From Paracyclopina nana (lineage: Eukaryota; Arthropoda; Copepoda; Cyclopoida; Cyclopettidae): a DNA stretch of 64,000 nucleotides. Below the pieces are notes generated by a model, which saw nothing but the letters and a program-made list of their open reading frames with translations, was not told the DNA's origin and ran no database searches. A program made the translations under genes and the position numbers. The stretch lies in the NCBI GenBank assembly GCA_019096065.1, contig JAGUCH010000002.1:6646501-6710500 (forward strand). Direction: 5' to 3'. How positions within the stretch are numbered: the stretch's first letter is position 1; every line of letters begins with the position of its first letter. Below are positions 54,693 through 64,000 of this stretch, in pieces.

Positions 54693-55095
54693 GATTGAAC
54701 CGGGTTTTTTTTTATTATAAAAATGGCAACCTTATCGAGTATGTTGATTGTTCAGTTGCTGAGTTTGTTAACAATGCTGCGACTTTGTCAAAATGGTGTT
54801 TGATACATTTGCAACAACTTTTGCTTCAATGACTTTTCTTAATCATTTTTATTTTTTATTGTTGATCTACTATGCTTAGAGACTGAGACTCTGTCAAAAC
54901 GATGTCTGATTTATTCACACCAACTTTTGATGAAATAACTTTGCTGAATCTTGTTGTCATTTTATTTGAGACATTCTGAGACTCGGAAATGCATTTATTA
55001 AGAGGTGATGAGCGACTTTTGCTAAATAAGTTGCAGATAAGGCTCCATTAAGAACTCAACTGTATCTGAAAAATCAGTTTTCAGCTCATTGCGAG

Positions 55096-55576
55096 TAGTG
55101 ATGGAACGGGCCGGAAATTTTCAGCTTGATCAAGCTTCAAGCTTTTTGAAAAGTGTTCGAGCGATCCCAAGCTTTTGAAAATAATTATCAAGCTTTTTCA
55201 AGCTCAAAATTTCACATTTCAAGCTTTTTTCAAGCTTTTCACTTTCTTAGAACTTAACATAAAAAATGGCAATTAGTCACCAGAATTGACAAAATTATCC
55301 AAACAACGCCAGAAATGACAAATAGCTCTATTTTAGATTTAAGTACTGCATTGTCTGAAGTATTTGTTAATTTTAAAATCAGCACCTTTTTTCTTTTGAT
55401 TTAAAGTGGATTAAGTCTTGAAATTTTTTGGTGTCAAGCTTTGGATTTTTTGGGTTTCAAGCTTTTTCAAGCTTTTCAAAATTGGGTTCGAGCGATCCGA
55501 AGCTTTTTGCTTATGTAGCTCAAGCTGGGTTTTAGTTTCAAGCTTTCAAGCCAAGCTGAAACTCGTTCCATCACTA
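55096..55576. mobile_element. MITE with TAGTGATGGAACG ends
   Basis: Left end TAGTGATGGAACGGGCC, right end CTCGTTCCATCACTA. Flanks ATTGCGAG (55088-55095) and ATTGCTAG (55577-55584) agree at 7 of 8 positions, the hAT duplication length. The interior is full of TCAAGCTTTT repeats in both orientations. A partial copy occurs at 44042. Confidence 0.8.
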
Positions 55577-55584
55577 ATTGCTAG

Positions 55585-56165
55585 TGATAATGGGCAGGGT
55601 TCTAACACATACTGCAGCATAGTTACCATTTGTCACAACGCAGCACAGCACAACTCTGAAGTCTGAAGGACACCAACATAGGTTCTTTTGCATCATATGA
55701 GTTACCAGTGAAAAGAAAAAGCCACATTCAGCAAAGTTGGGCTTTTTTTGTTAAAAAAAGTGGAAAAATTAGTCGAGTCATCTGGTTAAGTTTGTTTTGG
55801 TTGTTAGTTAGTAGTTACATGGTCATCTGCTGGTCACTCCTCGACACAGACGACACTATTCATGAAGTCACCTTTTTTCATGACACTCCAAACACGTCGT
55901 CAATACTTTTTAACACAGTAAATGACCAGGCCCTTGGATACTTTCACTACAAGAACTGTTTGGTGTTTGCTGACACGCCTCGTAGGAAGAGCCAAACTGA
56001 GCAGGTCCGTAAGTTCTAGGTCTTGTTTTCATCGACCTCAGCCTCAAGCTGAGCCCTAAGAGTGAGGTGAGCTCTAAGCAAACGGCCGGCTGATTGTCTA
56101 AGTCGCGTGAATTTCTATTATTTTCCGCGAGCTCACGAGTCACGACAGTTGTCATCAGGGTTACG
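55585..56165. other. intergenic, no supported gene
   Basis: A frame of about 100 codons (55708-56019) has a hydrophobic patch but no ATG start or recognisable family. The last 100 bp probably contain the promoter of the following small gene. Confidence 0.45.
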
Positions 56166-56480
56166 ATGGAGGGACGAAATATGTTCACTCCAAAGGAAGT
56201 TAAAACGATTCTCGCCACTCGTGACGAAGTTTGGGCCAAGACTTTCGAAGAAACGAACAGAGTGTTGACAGAGATGTCCAGAACAGCCATGGACTCGGCG
56301 ACAAAAAGATTTGCAGATGCTTCGAGCAAATTGGACGAATACATCAGCTTAGTTGCAGATGCCAATCAAGAGCAGGAAAAATTGTGCGATTCTGTCTGCG
56401 AAATGGAGAAGCAATGCAAGAAATTCCACACGCGTGCACTGTCAATGAAAAAGATGATTCGAAGTCTGAGAAAAAATTGA
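56166..56480 (+). CDS. small helical coiled-coil protein, unknown
   Basis: A single 104-residue frame starting MEGRNMFTPKEVKTILATRD and ending KKMIRSLRKN. The whole chain has heptad-like, strongly charged helical composition with three cysteines. The stretch EVKTILATRDEVW...FEETNRVLTEM vaguely resembles KxDL/BLOC-1-type small subunits, but the KxDL motif itself is absent. Codon composition matches the neighbours and the ATG context is good, so I consider it real. Function not assigned. Confidence 0.6.
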   Translation: MEGRNMFTPKEVKTILATRDEVWAKTFEETNRVLTEMSRTAMDSATKRFADASSKLDEYISLVADANQEQEKLCDSVCEMEKQCKKFHTRALSMKKMIRSLRKN

Positions 56481-56708
56481 ACACATTAACGTATGGATCT
56501 GGGCACTTGTTTTCAGCTAATACTAGTCAAGTTTGTAGCAGCTTGTTACCTTAGAAACCTTTGTTAGTCTTTATTCTTGGTTTATTTTGAGCAGGGATAA
56601 AGAGGAGTAAAATATTCAAATGGAAAGAAATGTCTTTAGTTTCGTCAAATACTGATTGTTTGTAGCATTGAGGAATGTGGTATGGTCGATGCGTGAGCAG
56701 GAGAACTT

Positions 56709-57373
56709 TTATGAAATTGTGCAGCTCATCACAACCCTCTTGAGCAAGGGCGTATTCTTCTTGTCGTTCAAAACCATGATTGTTTCTCCGCCACCCTCTA
56801 CAAATGTGCAAAGATACATATGCATGAATGTCTTGCCCTGAAAAGCATTGTCGGGATTAATTGAGGTACTTAAAATTGGTGGCATAACGGCTCCTAGTTA
56901 CCTCATTCATCCAGTAAGTGATCTCTATCAGCTCGTCAAAGTTAGGCATTTCCTTGAGTAGCCTGGTGGAGTATACGACCTTTTCATTTAGTGAGTATTC
57001 AAACACAGTCACATCTAGTAATTTGCAATCAACCATTTGTAGGGTTATTCGTAATTGCTTGAAACTTTGTATCGCTTACCTTCAGGCGGCACAGCATCTA
57101 TGTACAACTTGGCCTCTGGAAAATCATCCTTGAGTCTTTGGATAAAAGTCTCAGACTTTTCACAACCCTCCCTAAAAACGGAATTGTTGATCTGCACGGA
57201 TGCTCAGGTACAAAGATTACGGTTTGTACTCACGTGTATTCAAGATGAATTCTCAGTGCGTTTTTGTCTTTTTTGATGACATTTGCGCTAGTTTCTTCCA
57301 GCTCACTCACGCTTACAGCCGGGGTTGATTTAGCGTTTTTCTTGCGCTTGATTGAAGTTGATCTACTTGACAT
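56709..57373 (-). CDS. four-exon gene of unknown family, thioredoxin-like fold possible
   Basis: Exons 57373-57234, 57171-57080, 57014-56902 and 56837-56709 join in frame over GT/AG sites to 157 residues. The N-terminus is basic (MSSRSTSIKRKKNAKSTPAV). The centre, RIHLEYTEGCEKSETFIQRL then DDFPEAKLYIDAVPPED and VTVFEYSLNEKVVYSTRL, has a beta-Cys-helix-beta-beta pattern like the Rdx/SelW-SelH family, with C-x-x-S in place of a redox pair. The last exon (GKTFMHMYLCTFVEGGGETI) is not explained by that family. Consistent splice phases across four exons are the main evidence that it is a real gene; the family assignment is weak. Confidence 0.55.
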
Positions 57374-57911
57374 GATTGCTCTTTTGCTTTGTTATTACTT
57401 GGATATCTTATTTCACCATAGCAAGGCCTGGCCTGTTGTGAAGAAGAGCTGCATGGCCTTCAAGGCTGTGAAGAAAGGCCAGCGCTAGGCTCGTGCCTGA
57501 CGTGCCTGGATTTATCGATCCGTCAAGGAATTAGCAACATTTTATGCTTGGAATAGAGCATATATTTACTCATCATATTAAGAGTAGGTGTCGCAGCATA
57601 TTTGGAAGTTGGAACCGAAAATTAGCTTTTTAATATTGTTAAGCAAATTGGGTTTAAATTCCGTAGATGAACAAGGCGTAACATAACAAAGTTACCAGAG
57701 CTTCAGATGGATATTATCGCCGTTGTGGCACGTCTGCTGTCATAATGACGAGAAACGTTGGATCTGACCTGGAAACGCGAAATAAAAACTCGCCGGTGCG
57801 GGCGGGCGTTACTCTTATCGTCTTCATTTTCAAAAACGAGCGCTTTGCCAACCGTGAGTGAAGGCAGTTGGAAATCATATGGAGAGATACCTGCAAAATT
57901 TTACGTGAAAA
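57374..57911. promoter_or_regulatory. divergent intergenic region between the four-exon gene and NuMA
   Basis: Two genes start outward from this 538-bp stretch. It should hold both promoters; no named motif was recognised. Confidence 0.4.
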
Positions 57912-60900
57912 ATGGCGACTGTGTCGTTACTTGACGCCCTGGATAGTATCGCGAGGCTCATAGCGACTGAAGAGCCCAAGCGATCAGTTGATGATGGCAG
58001 GTTTTACCTCAGATTTATGGCGCTTGACACCCACCACGATGGCCCCCATGAATGCTGGAAAATCGTTAAAGACCGAATTTGCACTGTTTTTGGTCCAGAT
58101 GTCTTGAACTGGGACTTTCTGCCGCAAGATCGCAAGAGAAATTCGAGAGGAAGCTCTAATTCTATTTTCGGCCATGAGGATCAAGAAGAGACCAAGTTCT
58201 ACGCTTTGGTGGCTTTGCTATCGCTATACATCGGTGCTGTCCATGACAACAACCAGACACTTGTGGGCACTTTGACTACCAAGCTGACTCCAACAGGACA
58301 GAGCAAGATTCAAATGGCGTTTCAATTTTTGCTCGATAACCGCAGGTCAATGACAAGATCCATGCTGGAGAGCTTGATATCGAGCTCTTCTCCCTGCCAC
58401 GATTCTGCATTTTCTACGCCGTACAGACCAACAAGCGGATCATCTTCTTCCCTCGGAGAATCGTACATTTTTTCTCCTACTTCTTCTGTGGCCACGCCTC
58501 CTGGCCCTACCAGAACTGACTCACCCCTTCTGGACTTTCTTCAAGCTAAAGCCAAAAAAGAGCTTGTGGAAAAGTTGCAGCGAGAATTGAGAGACACCAA
58601 GACCCAACTTGACGTTGAAAAAAGTGAAGCTGCATACCTGAAAGCTGAAGTGGCATCCCTGAAAGAGGAGAAAGAGATGCTCAAGCATGACCTAGATGAC
58701 ACCAAAGGCAGGCTTTTCTCAGCTTCTAACAGCAAGCAGTCAACGGTGTCTGCCTCGGAGTTCCAAGAGTTACAGCAAAAATGCGAACATTTACAGCTAA
58801 AGCTTTCTGATGTCAAAGACTCCGACAAGTATCTAAAGGACATGGAGAGTCAACTGGAGGCTGCCGTTTGCGATAAAGAAGATTTCGAAGGAAAGTACAA
58901 ATCAACATTGGCAAGGCTTAATGAAAAGACTGCAAGTCTAAGTGACCTTTCAAATGACATGACTTCCTTGCAACTTCGACTTGGTATGACAGAAGAAGAA
59001 AGAGATAAGCTCAAGGAAACTGTTGAAGAGCTGAACAAACAAGTCCAGGAGATGCAAGCCATCAATACGTTCAGACAATCAGCCATTTTTCATCCCGGAG
59101 ATCCTATTGGTGACATTAGTATGGACAGCCCCTTTTCTGCGAATGTTTCTCTTTGCCAGGGAGAAACACTCGGTGATGCTGTTGTAATGAATCTTCAAGA
59201 TGAAATTGCAAGGCTCTCTCACGAAAAGGATGACCTCTCCAAAGCACATGAAGAACAATCAGCCGAATACCAAGCCCAACTATCGAAAATCAAGGTTTCT
59301 TTGCATGAGGCTATCGACCAAAAGACCCAGCTAGCCTCTCAATTGGAAGAAAAGACAAAAGCTTTGCAGAACGCGCAAAATCTTGCCAAACGAAATGAAG
59401 AGAGCATCCAGCTTCTGACTGATCAAAACGGACAAGTTGAAGCTGATCTTGCAAAATCTGAGCAGAAAAATGAAGAGCTCAAGCAGTTACTTTGCAGTCA
59501 TGAAGCTGAGACCATAGAGCTCAAAGACCTTCTTTCATCAGTAGAGTCCAAGTACGCTTCATGTGAAGCTCAACTCAACGAAAAGCTAGATGTTATCACA
59601 AATCTTGAAAGCCAACTAGCTGAGTCTCAAATGGAGTTAGGAAAAGTGACATCTGACTCGGAGCAAAAGTCCTTTTCAATTGAAAACCTTAAGGCTTCCA
59701 TCTCTCAGCTAGAAAAAGAACAAGAGCAGAAATTGGAGCAACTCAAGTCTGAGTTGCATATCAGCAAGCAAATGTGCCTCAATCTAGAAACAGAAAACTG
59801 TGCTTTCGAAGCAAAGTTGACATCCGCCCAAAGTTTGTTAAACGAGAATGCTGCCCAAATCAGCAGCCTCCAAGCCACCATTTCATCCTCATCAAGCGAG
59901 GTGGAGAATTTGGTTTCAGCCTCAAGATTAAAGGATGAAAGAATTGATGCAGCTAAATGCGAGGTAGAGCAACTTAAGGCTAAACTGCAATGCCATGTTG
60001 CCAAAGAACAAACTCTGCTTATTGAGCTCAGCGAAGAAAAACTCAGAATCAACGAGTATGAGAGCCAAATATGTGGTTTGACTGAAGAAAAGCTTAAGTT
60101 GAACGAGCAATGTGGAGAGTTGCAAACTCAAATTAAACTCTTGTCCTTCACTGTCCAAGATACCGAATCATCTATACGTGAGCTCAATCTCCAAGTTGAG
60201 CATTTTGAGGAAGAGCTCAAGACTTCGACAGATAATTTGAAGTCGAGTGAAAATCAAGTGCAAGGGTTGAAACAGCAACTAGAAAGCATCACTCGTGAAA
60301 AGGAGTCCCTAGAGGCAAGACTTGCTGAGTTTGCAAACCTTGAGGCCGATTTGACTTCGTTGTCACAGGAAGCCAAGCAGAAAATCGAACAACTTCAATC
60401 CGAATTAATGAAGCAGTGTGATAAAGAGCAAAAGTTAGAGGAGGAAGTGGCAAAGTTAAAGAGCGGTTCAGAGGCTCTGTCTCTGGAAAAAAGTGCTCTG
60501 GAGGAAAAGAGCCAAAAGGCTATGGATTTGCTCAGCGAAAAAGATACGCGGTGCGCCGAACTCGAGTCAACTTTGAAGAAGATCGAAGCCAAATTGCAAG
60601 CTCTTGAAGAAACCAGCAATTTTGAGTGCGAACTGAATGAAAAACTTGAAGAACAGCTGACAAAAGAGAGGCAATCATATGAAGACAAGGTGAGCAGCGT
60701 ACAAGCAAAATTAGATGCCACAATTTGTGAATTGGATGATTTACAGTCAAAGTACCAAACATGTCAGTCAAGCCTTGAAGAGAAAAAGGCTGAATTAGCT
60801 CATCGTGAGGAGAGCTTAACGGCTATTCAGAATGAGCTGGCTTTGACAATCAAACTGAAGGATGAATCTCTTGAAGAAGTGGCTTTGCTCAAGGCTGAAA

Positions 60901-63220
60901 CGAGGAGCAATGTTGAAATTGGTGAAAAATTAGAGGCTGAGCTATCAAGTCATAAGAAGGCTTATGAGAGCCGAATAAAAGATTTGGAAGGACAACTGCA
61001 GACGGAGAGAAGCGCAAGTGCCAAATGGGAAGAGATGTTCATGTCGGCTAAAAAATTGCTCGACGAGAAATCCGTGTTGTCAACCGGCCTTGAAAAATCT
61101 TTGAATGACCTTAAACACCAACTTGGTCAACTCGAGGAAGAAAACTCCTCACTTCGCAGCAAGTTCGATTCGCAATCTTGTACACTGGTTACGCTCGAGG
61201 CAACTTTAGCAACGCTCCAAAACGAGTTGTCTGTATCAAAGAAGCTGTCTGATGAGTCCCTTGAAAACCTCAAGATCAAAGAGGCTCAGTTGGAGCATGA
61301 ACGAAATAATCGCGCTGAGATTGGTGAAAAATTAGAGGCCGAGTTGAGGAACCACAAGAAAATACACGAAGCTGAAGTCAGAGGTTTGGAGGAAAGAGTA
61401 CAAGCCCACATTGGTGAAAGCGCCAAGTGGGAAAATATGTACAAATCCGTTCAGTCTGTGCTAGATGAGAAGATGGCCAATTTGGCAAGCCTTGAGGCAT
61501 CTTTGGCTCCACTGAAGCACCAACTCATGGAACGAGAGGAAGAAACTGCTAAATTACGTAGCAAATACGATACGCAATCTAGTGGCATGGATAATTTGGT
61601 GAAAACGGTTGAGCTGAAGGACCAAACCATTCATAGCTTGGAAGCGCAACTTGCAGTGCTGAAGCAATCTGGTACTCAAGAAGAGTTTGAAGAGAAATTG
61701 CAATCTGAGTTGAAAAATCAGAAGCAGCGATACGAAGCCAAGATAAAGGACATCCATGCTACGTTGACTTCCAAGTATAAGGTGAAAGTGGAGGAGTGTA
61801 TCAACAAGTGGCAAGAGGATATCGCTATCAAAGAAAAGCTCAAGGCTGAAGTAAAATGCCTTGAAGAGTGCAGAGAAAGCTCGAAAAGGTTTGAAGATCG
61901 GTACAACCTGGCCAAAAAAAAGCTGGAAGAAGTGGTCATGAAAATGGAAGAGCTATCCAGTGAGGCGAGGGAAAAGGCGAAAAAGCAAGACAGCGAAATT
62001 GCCAAGTTGACTAGAACAAAATCTCTGCTGGAGAACAAAATCAGAGAGCTTGAAGACCGTCCTTCTACAGACCGTTTGTTCCAGGAAAACCAGCAATATC
62101 AACTTGAGTTGAAAAAGTTACGGGCTGAAACTCGAAGCTTGGAAGCTCAAAATCGTTTTGCGGACGCGAAAATACGCGAGCTCCAAAAGGCCAACAGCAC
62201 ATCTGTGCTAAGGAGCAGCACAAGTAGCAATGATGAGCAGCCTGATGTTTTCAAAATGCCGAGCATGAAGAACACGCCAGGTCGAACTCGAGCCACTCGT
62301 ACACAATCGGAAGTGTCAATGGCCCGACGACCTCCACAAGGGGCTGGATCGATTTTCCTCATGGATGAAGAGGCTGGTGAAATGTTTTCCAGCTCATACT
62401 TATCCGACCTCAAGGATGGAGTGTGCAAGGTGGATCAGCCTGGACGAATCAGCGAGCTGGCAAGAAGGAATACCATGCAACCCGCCCATTTAAAGTCGTC
62501 CTACCCCTGTGAAACTCAATTCAGGCCAGCGAATGAGTTCACTGATGACGACTTGCGTAACGGCAAGATTCAGATGTTGACTGAAGCAACTGCCAACTTA
62601 AGCGTTGACTCGCCAGCTCTGAATACTCGTAGGCAATCTTCCATAAGAATGAGCATCAGTTCAAGGAGAGAAGTAAAAGAGAACAGGAGCCCTGTCAGGC
62701 CTAAGATGGTTGAAACTCCACCTCAGCCGAGTGGCCTTAGACCTCGGAAGCGGCCTAGCATGAGCAGTGCTGATGTGGAGAATTTCGAGCTGAATAAACG
62801 AGCAAGAAAAGAACTATCTTACTCCAAGCCTGGACCACCAACTCCTGCTCGCAGACACAACCGGAGCAACAGCAGCTTGAACTCCTCTATCAAATCCACC
62901 ACTTCAAATCAGTCAGTGGCGACAACTAACACGGTAATTACTTTTTGAACATTCCAGTCATGGCTTGGTGATCATGGCAAATGGGTCATTTCATATTTTG
63001 CTGTTATCTAATGGCATTCCTATTTTCATTTTAGGCATTTGAGACACCGGCTAAGGTCCATGACAAGACTCCTCTTCTGGATTCTACTAACAAGTCTAAC
63101 CGCTCGTTAAGGTCCTTGAAGACTCCCATGAGTTTGAAAAAGGTGATGACTCGTGCGTTTAGAAGCAAGAGCAAGTACTCTGTCAAGAAGACGGTGGACA
63201 CCCCAAAGCAGCATTCATAA
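57912..63220 (+). CDS. NUMA1: NuMA homologue (spindle-pole and cortical dynein anchor)
   Basis: Two exons, 57912-62933 and 63035-63220, give 1735 residues; the first exon alone is 5 kb. Residues 1-160 form a compact helical head (MATVSLLDALDSIARLIATE) comparable to the NuMA/Hook N-terminal domain. Residues about 210-1430 are one long coiled coil rich in Glu/Lys/Leu/Ser. Near residue 1508 is RISELARRNTMQPAHLKSSY followed by PCETQF, matching the human NuMA block RIAELQQRN..PPHLKTCYP that binds LGN/Pins. A basic, Ser/Pro-rich tail with RPRKRPSM-like and LRSLKTPMSLKKV segments follows, suiting microtubule or chromatin contact and nuclear import. NuMA links Gai-LGN to dynein for spindle orientation. 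Convergent with FLII, 127 bp between stops. Confidence 0.88.
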
Positions 63221-63347
63221 CAACTTCTTCCCTTTCACATTCATATGATTCGTATTTTGTACAAATGGTTATTCTTTACTGACTAATATAATGAACAGAA
63301 TTTCCTCTATTTTTCTCATCCTTGTTACAATTAATCACATTTTGAAG

Positions 63348-63946
63348 TTACTTAGGCACTAGCTTGGCATGGCTCCAGCCATGAAAGCAACGCGTGAATC
63401 GTTTGCTCTCCTTGCCCATCAATGTCAGGAACAGTTTTCGTGGCTTCTCTGGTTGCTTGGCTCTCAAATTCTGTATGTAGACTTGTGCGGATTTGTAGCT
63501 AAGCTTAACCTCTACCTCGGAGCATCGAGGACCCATCCACAGGAAAACTTGGTCCCCGGTATCCAAAATCATGATGTCATCATGGGCCAAATCATCCTAA
63601 CAAAGTTTAAGTGAGCACTACAGAGGCTACAAATATTTGATGCATTTACCTGACAAAAATCACTGCACTTTTCACTGACAGTAAAGTAGCCTTTTTCGTT
63701 GGAGCACCTGAATAGACGAGCATTGCTCATAAAGTCAGCCTCATTGTCGTATGTCTTTTTGCCACCGAGGCCAACCCAAAAGAAATTATTGGGTTCCTCA
63801 CCCTCGTTCAGTATTTGAACACTGAACCTCTCTGGATCGTACATGTCTTTGACTATGTTTTCGGCAACTTTAGCTTCCTCTGGATCCGATTTGGACCCTA
63901 TCCAGACATACACAATCCCAGAGCGGTCTTGTGGATCAAAAGGCAC
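63348..63946 (-). CDS. FLII: flightless-I, C-terminal gelsolin repeat (gene continues beyond window)
   Basis: Two exons, 63946-63650 and 63596-63348, give the last 181 residues; the leucine-rich-repeat half and the other gelsolin repeats must lie beyond 64000 on the minus strand. The blocks [75 protein letters not shown] and [17 protein letters not shown] match the end of FLII rather than plain gelsolin: FCQDDL-DDDIM and the FTRCFHAW ending are FLII-specific. FLII binds actin and acts in actin dynamics and as a nuclear-receptor coactivator. The intron is 53 bp. The junction before 63946 is a 3' splice site (TTTTATAG), so an upstream exon follows. Confidence 0.93.
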
Positions 63947-64000
63947 CTATAAAAAAGTAGTATTCAAAGTATTCTGCTGTTATTGATCTCCAGCAGATTC

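Noticed and set aside
55708-56019. Frame with a hydrophobic segment on the plus strand
   Set aside because: Begins at GTG, has no ATG in good context, no family resemblance and no splice partner.
58541-62428. Antisense frames within NuMA
   Set aside because: They are serine/leucine-rich shadows of the Glu/Lys-rich coiled-coil codons.
1-64000. Bacterial or viral contamination
   Set aside because: Spliceosomal introns, animal gene families and eukaryotic tRNA/5S genes run across the whole window.

Overview
This window looks like nuclear DNA from an arthropod, most likely a crustacean or a basal hexapod. Genes are compact, introns are mostly 40-80 bp with GT/AG ends, and the tRNA and 5S genes are eukaryotic. 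A BTB protein with four pipsqueak motifs, a BEL/Pao retrotransposon and many small inverted-repeat elements also point this way. The species cannot be fixed from sequence alone. Gene names rest on remembered family sequences, not on a database search.

Layout. 1-18433: the C-terminal part of a TBC1D9-type Rab GAP (+), a C7orf50/WKF-domain gene (-) and RGP1 (+). The first RGP1 intron is 12.1 kb because it carries an inverted TTTGCCCC-rich repeat that was itself split by a complete-looking BEL/Pao element (6462-17260). 18439-21287: pipsqueak-like BTB/psq gene (-) and FAHD1 (-). 21347-24907: a MULE-type DNA transposon and a 1.8 kb near-palindromic element flanked by TTAA. 25467-29061: NUP43, POGLUT1/rumi and UBL4A, all on the minus strand; UBL4A and POGLUT1 are only 10 nt apart. 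29647-37205: PNPLA6/7 (neuropathy target esterase), NLE1 and MCEE on the plus strand.

37337-50424 is the most unusual part. A 5S rRNA gene precedes CASD1 (14 exons, +). One 7.7 kb CASD1 intron holds nine tRNA genes of nine isotypes (Thr, Phe, Arg, Glu, Tyr, Asp, Gly, Ala, Lys), about 0.6-1.5 kb apart and on both strands. A tenth (Ile) starts 40 nt after the CASD1 stop codon. The spacers contain duplicated segments and several MITEs.

50574-64000: a secreted fibronectin-III-like gene (+), a secreted PAN-like/Kelch gene (-), a small helical protein (+), an unrecognised four-exon gene (-), a NuMA homologue with an LGN-binding-like motif (+), and the C-terminal exons of flightless-I (-, running off the window).

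The host genes are unrelated housekeeping genes (Rab/Golgi traffic, nuclear pore, ER glycosylation, tail-anchor targeting, lipid and methylmalonyl-CoA metabolism, ribosome assembly, sialic-acid acetylation, spindle orientation, actin). No host operon-like pathway grouping is seen apart from the tight UBL4A-POGLUT1 pair.
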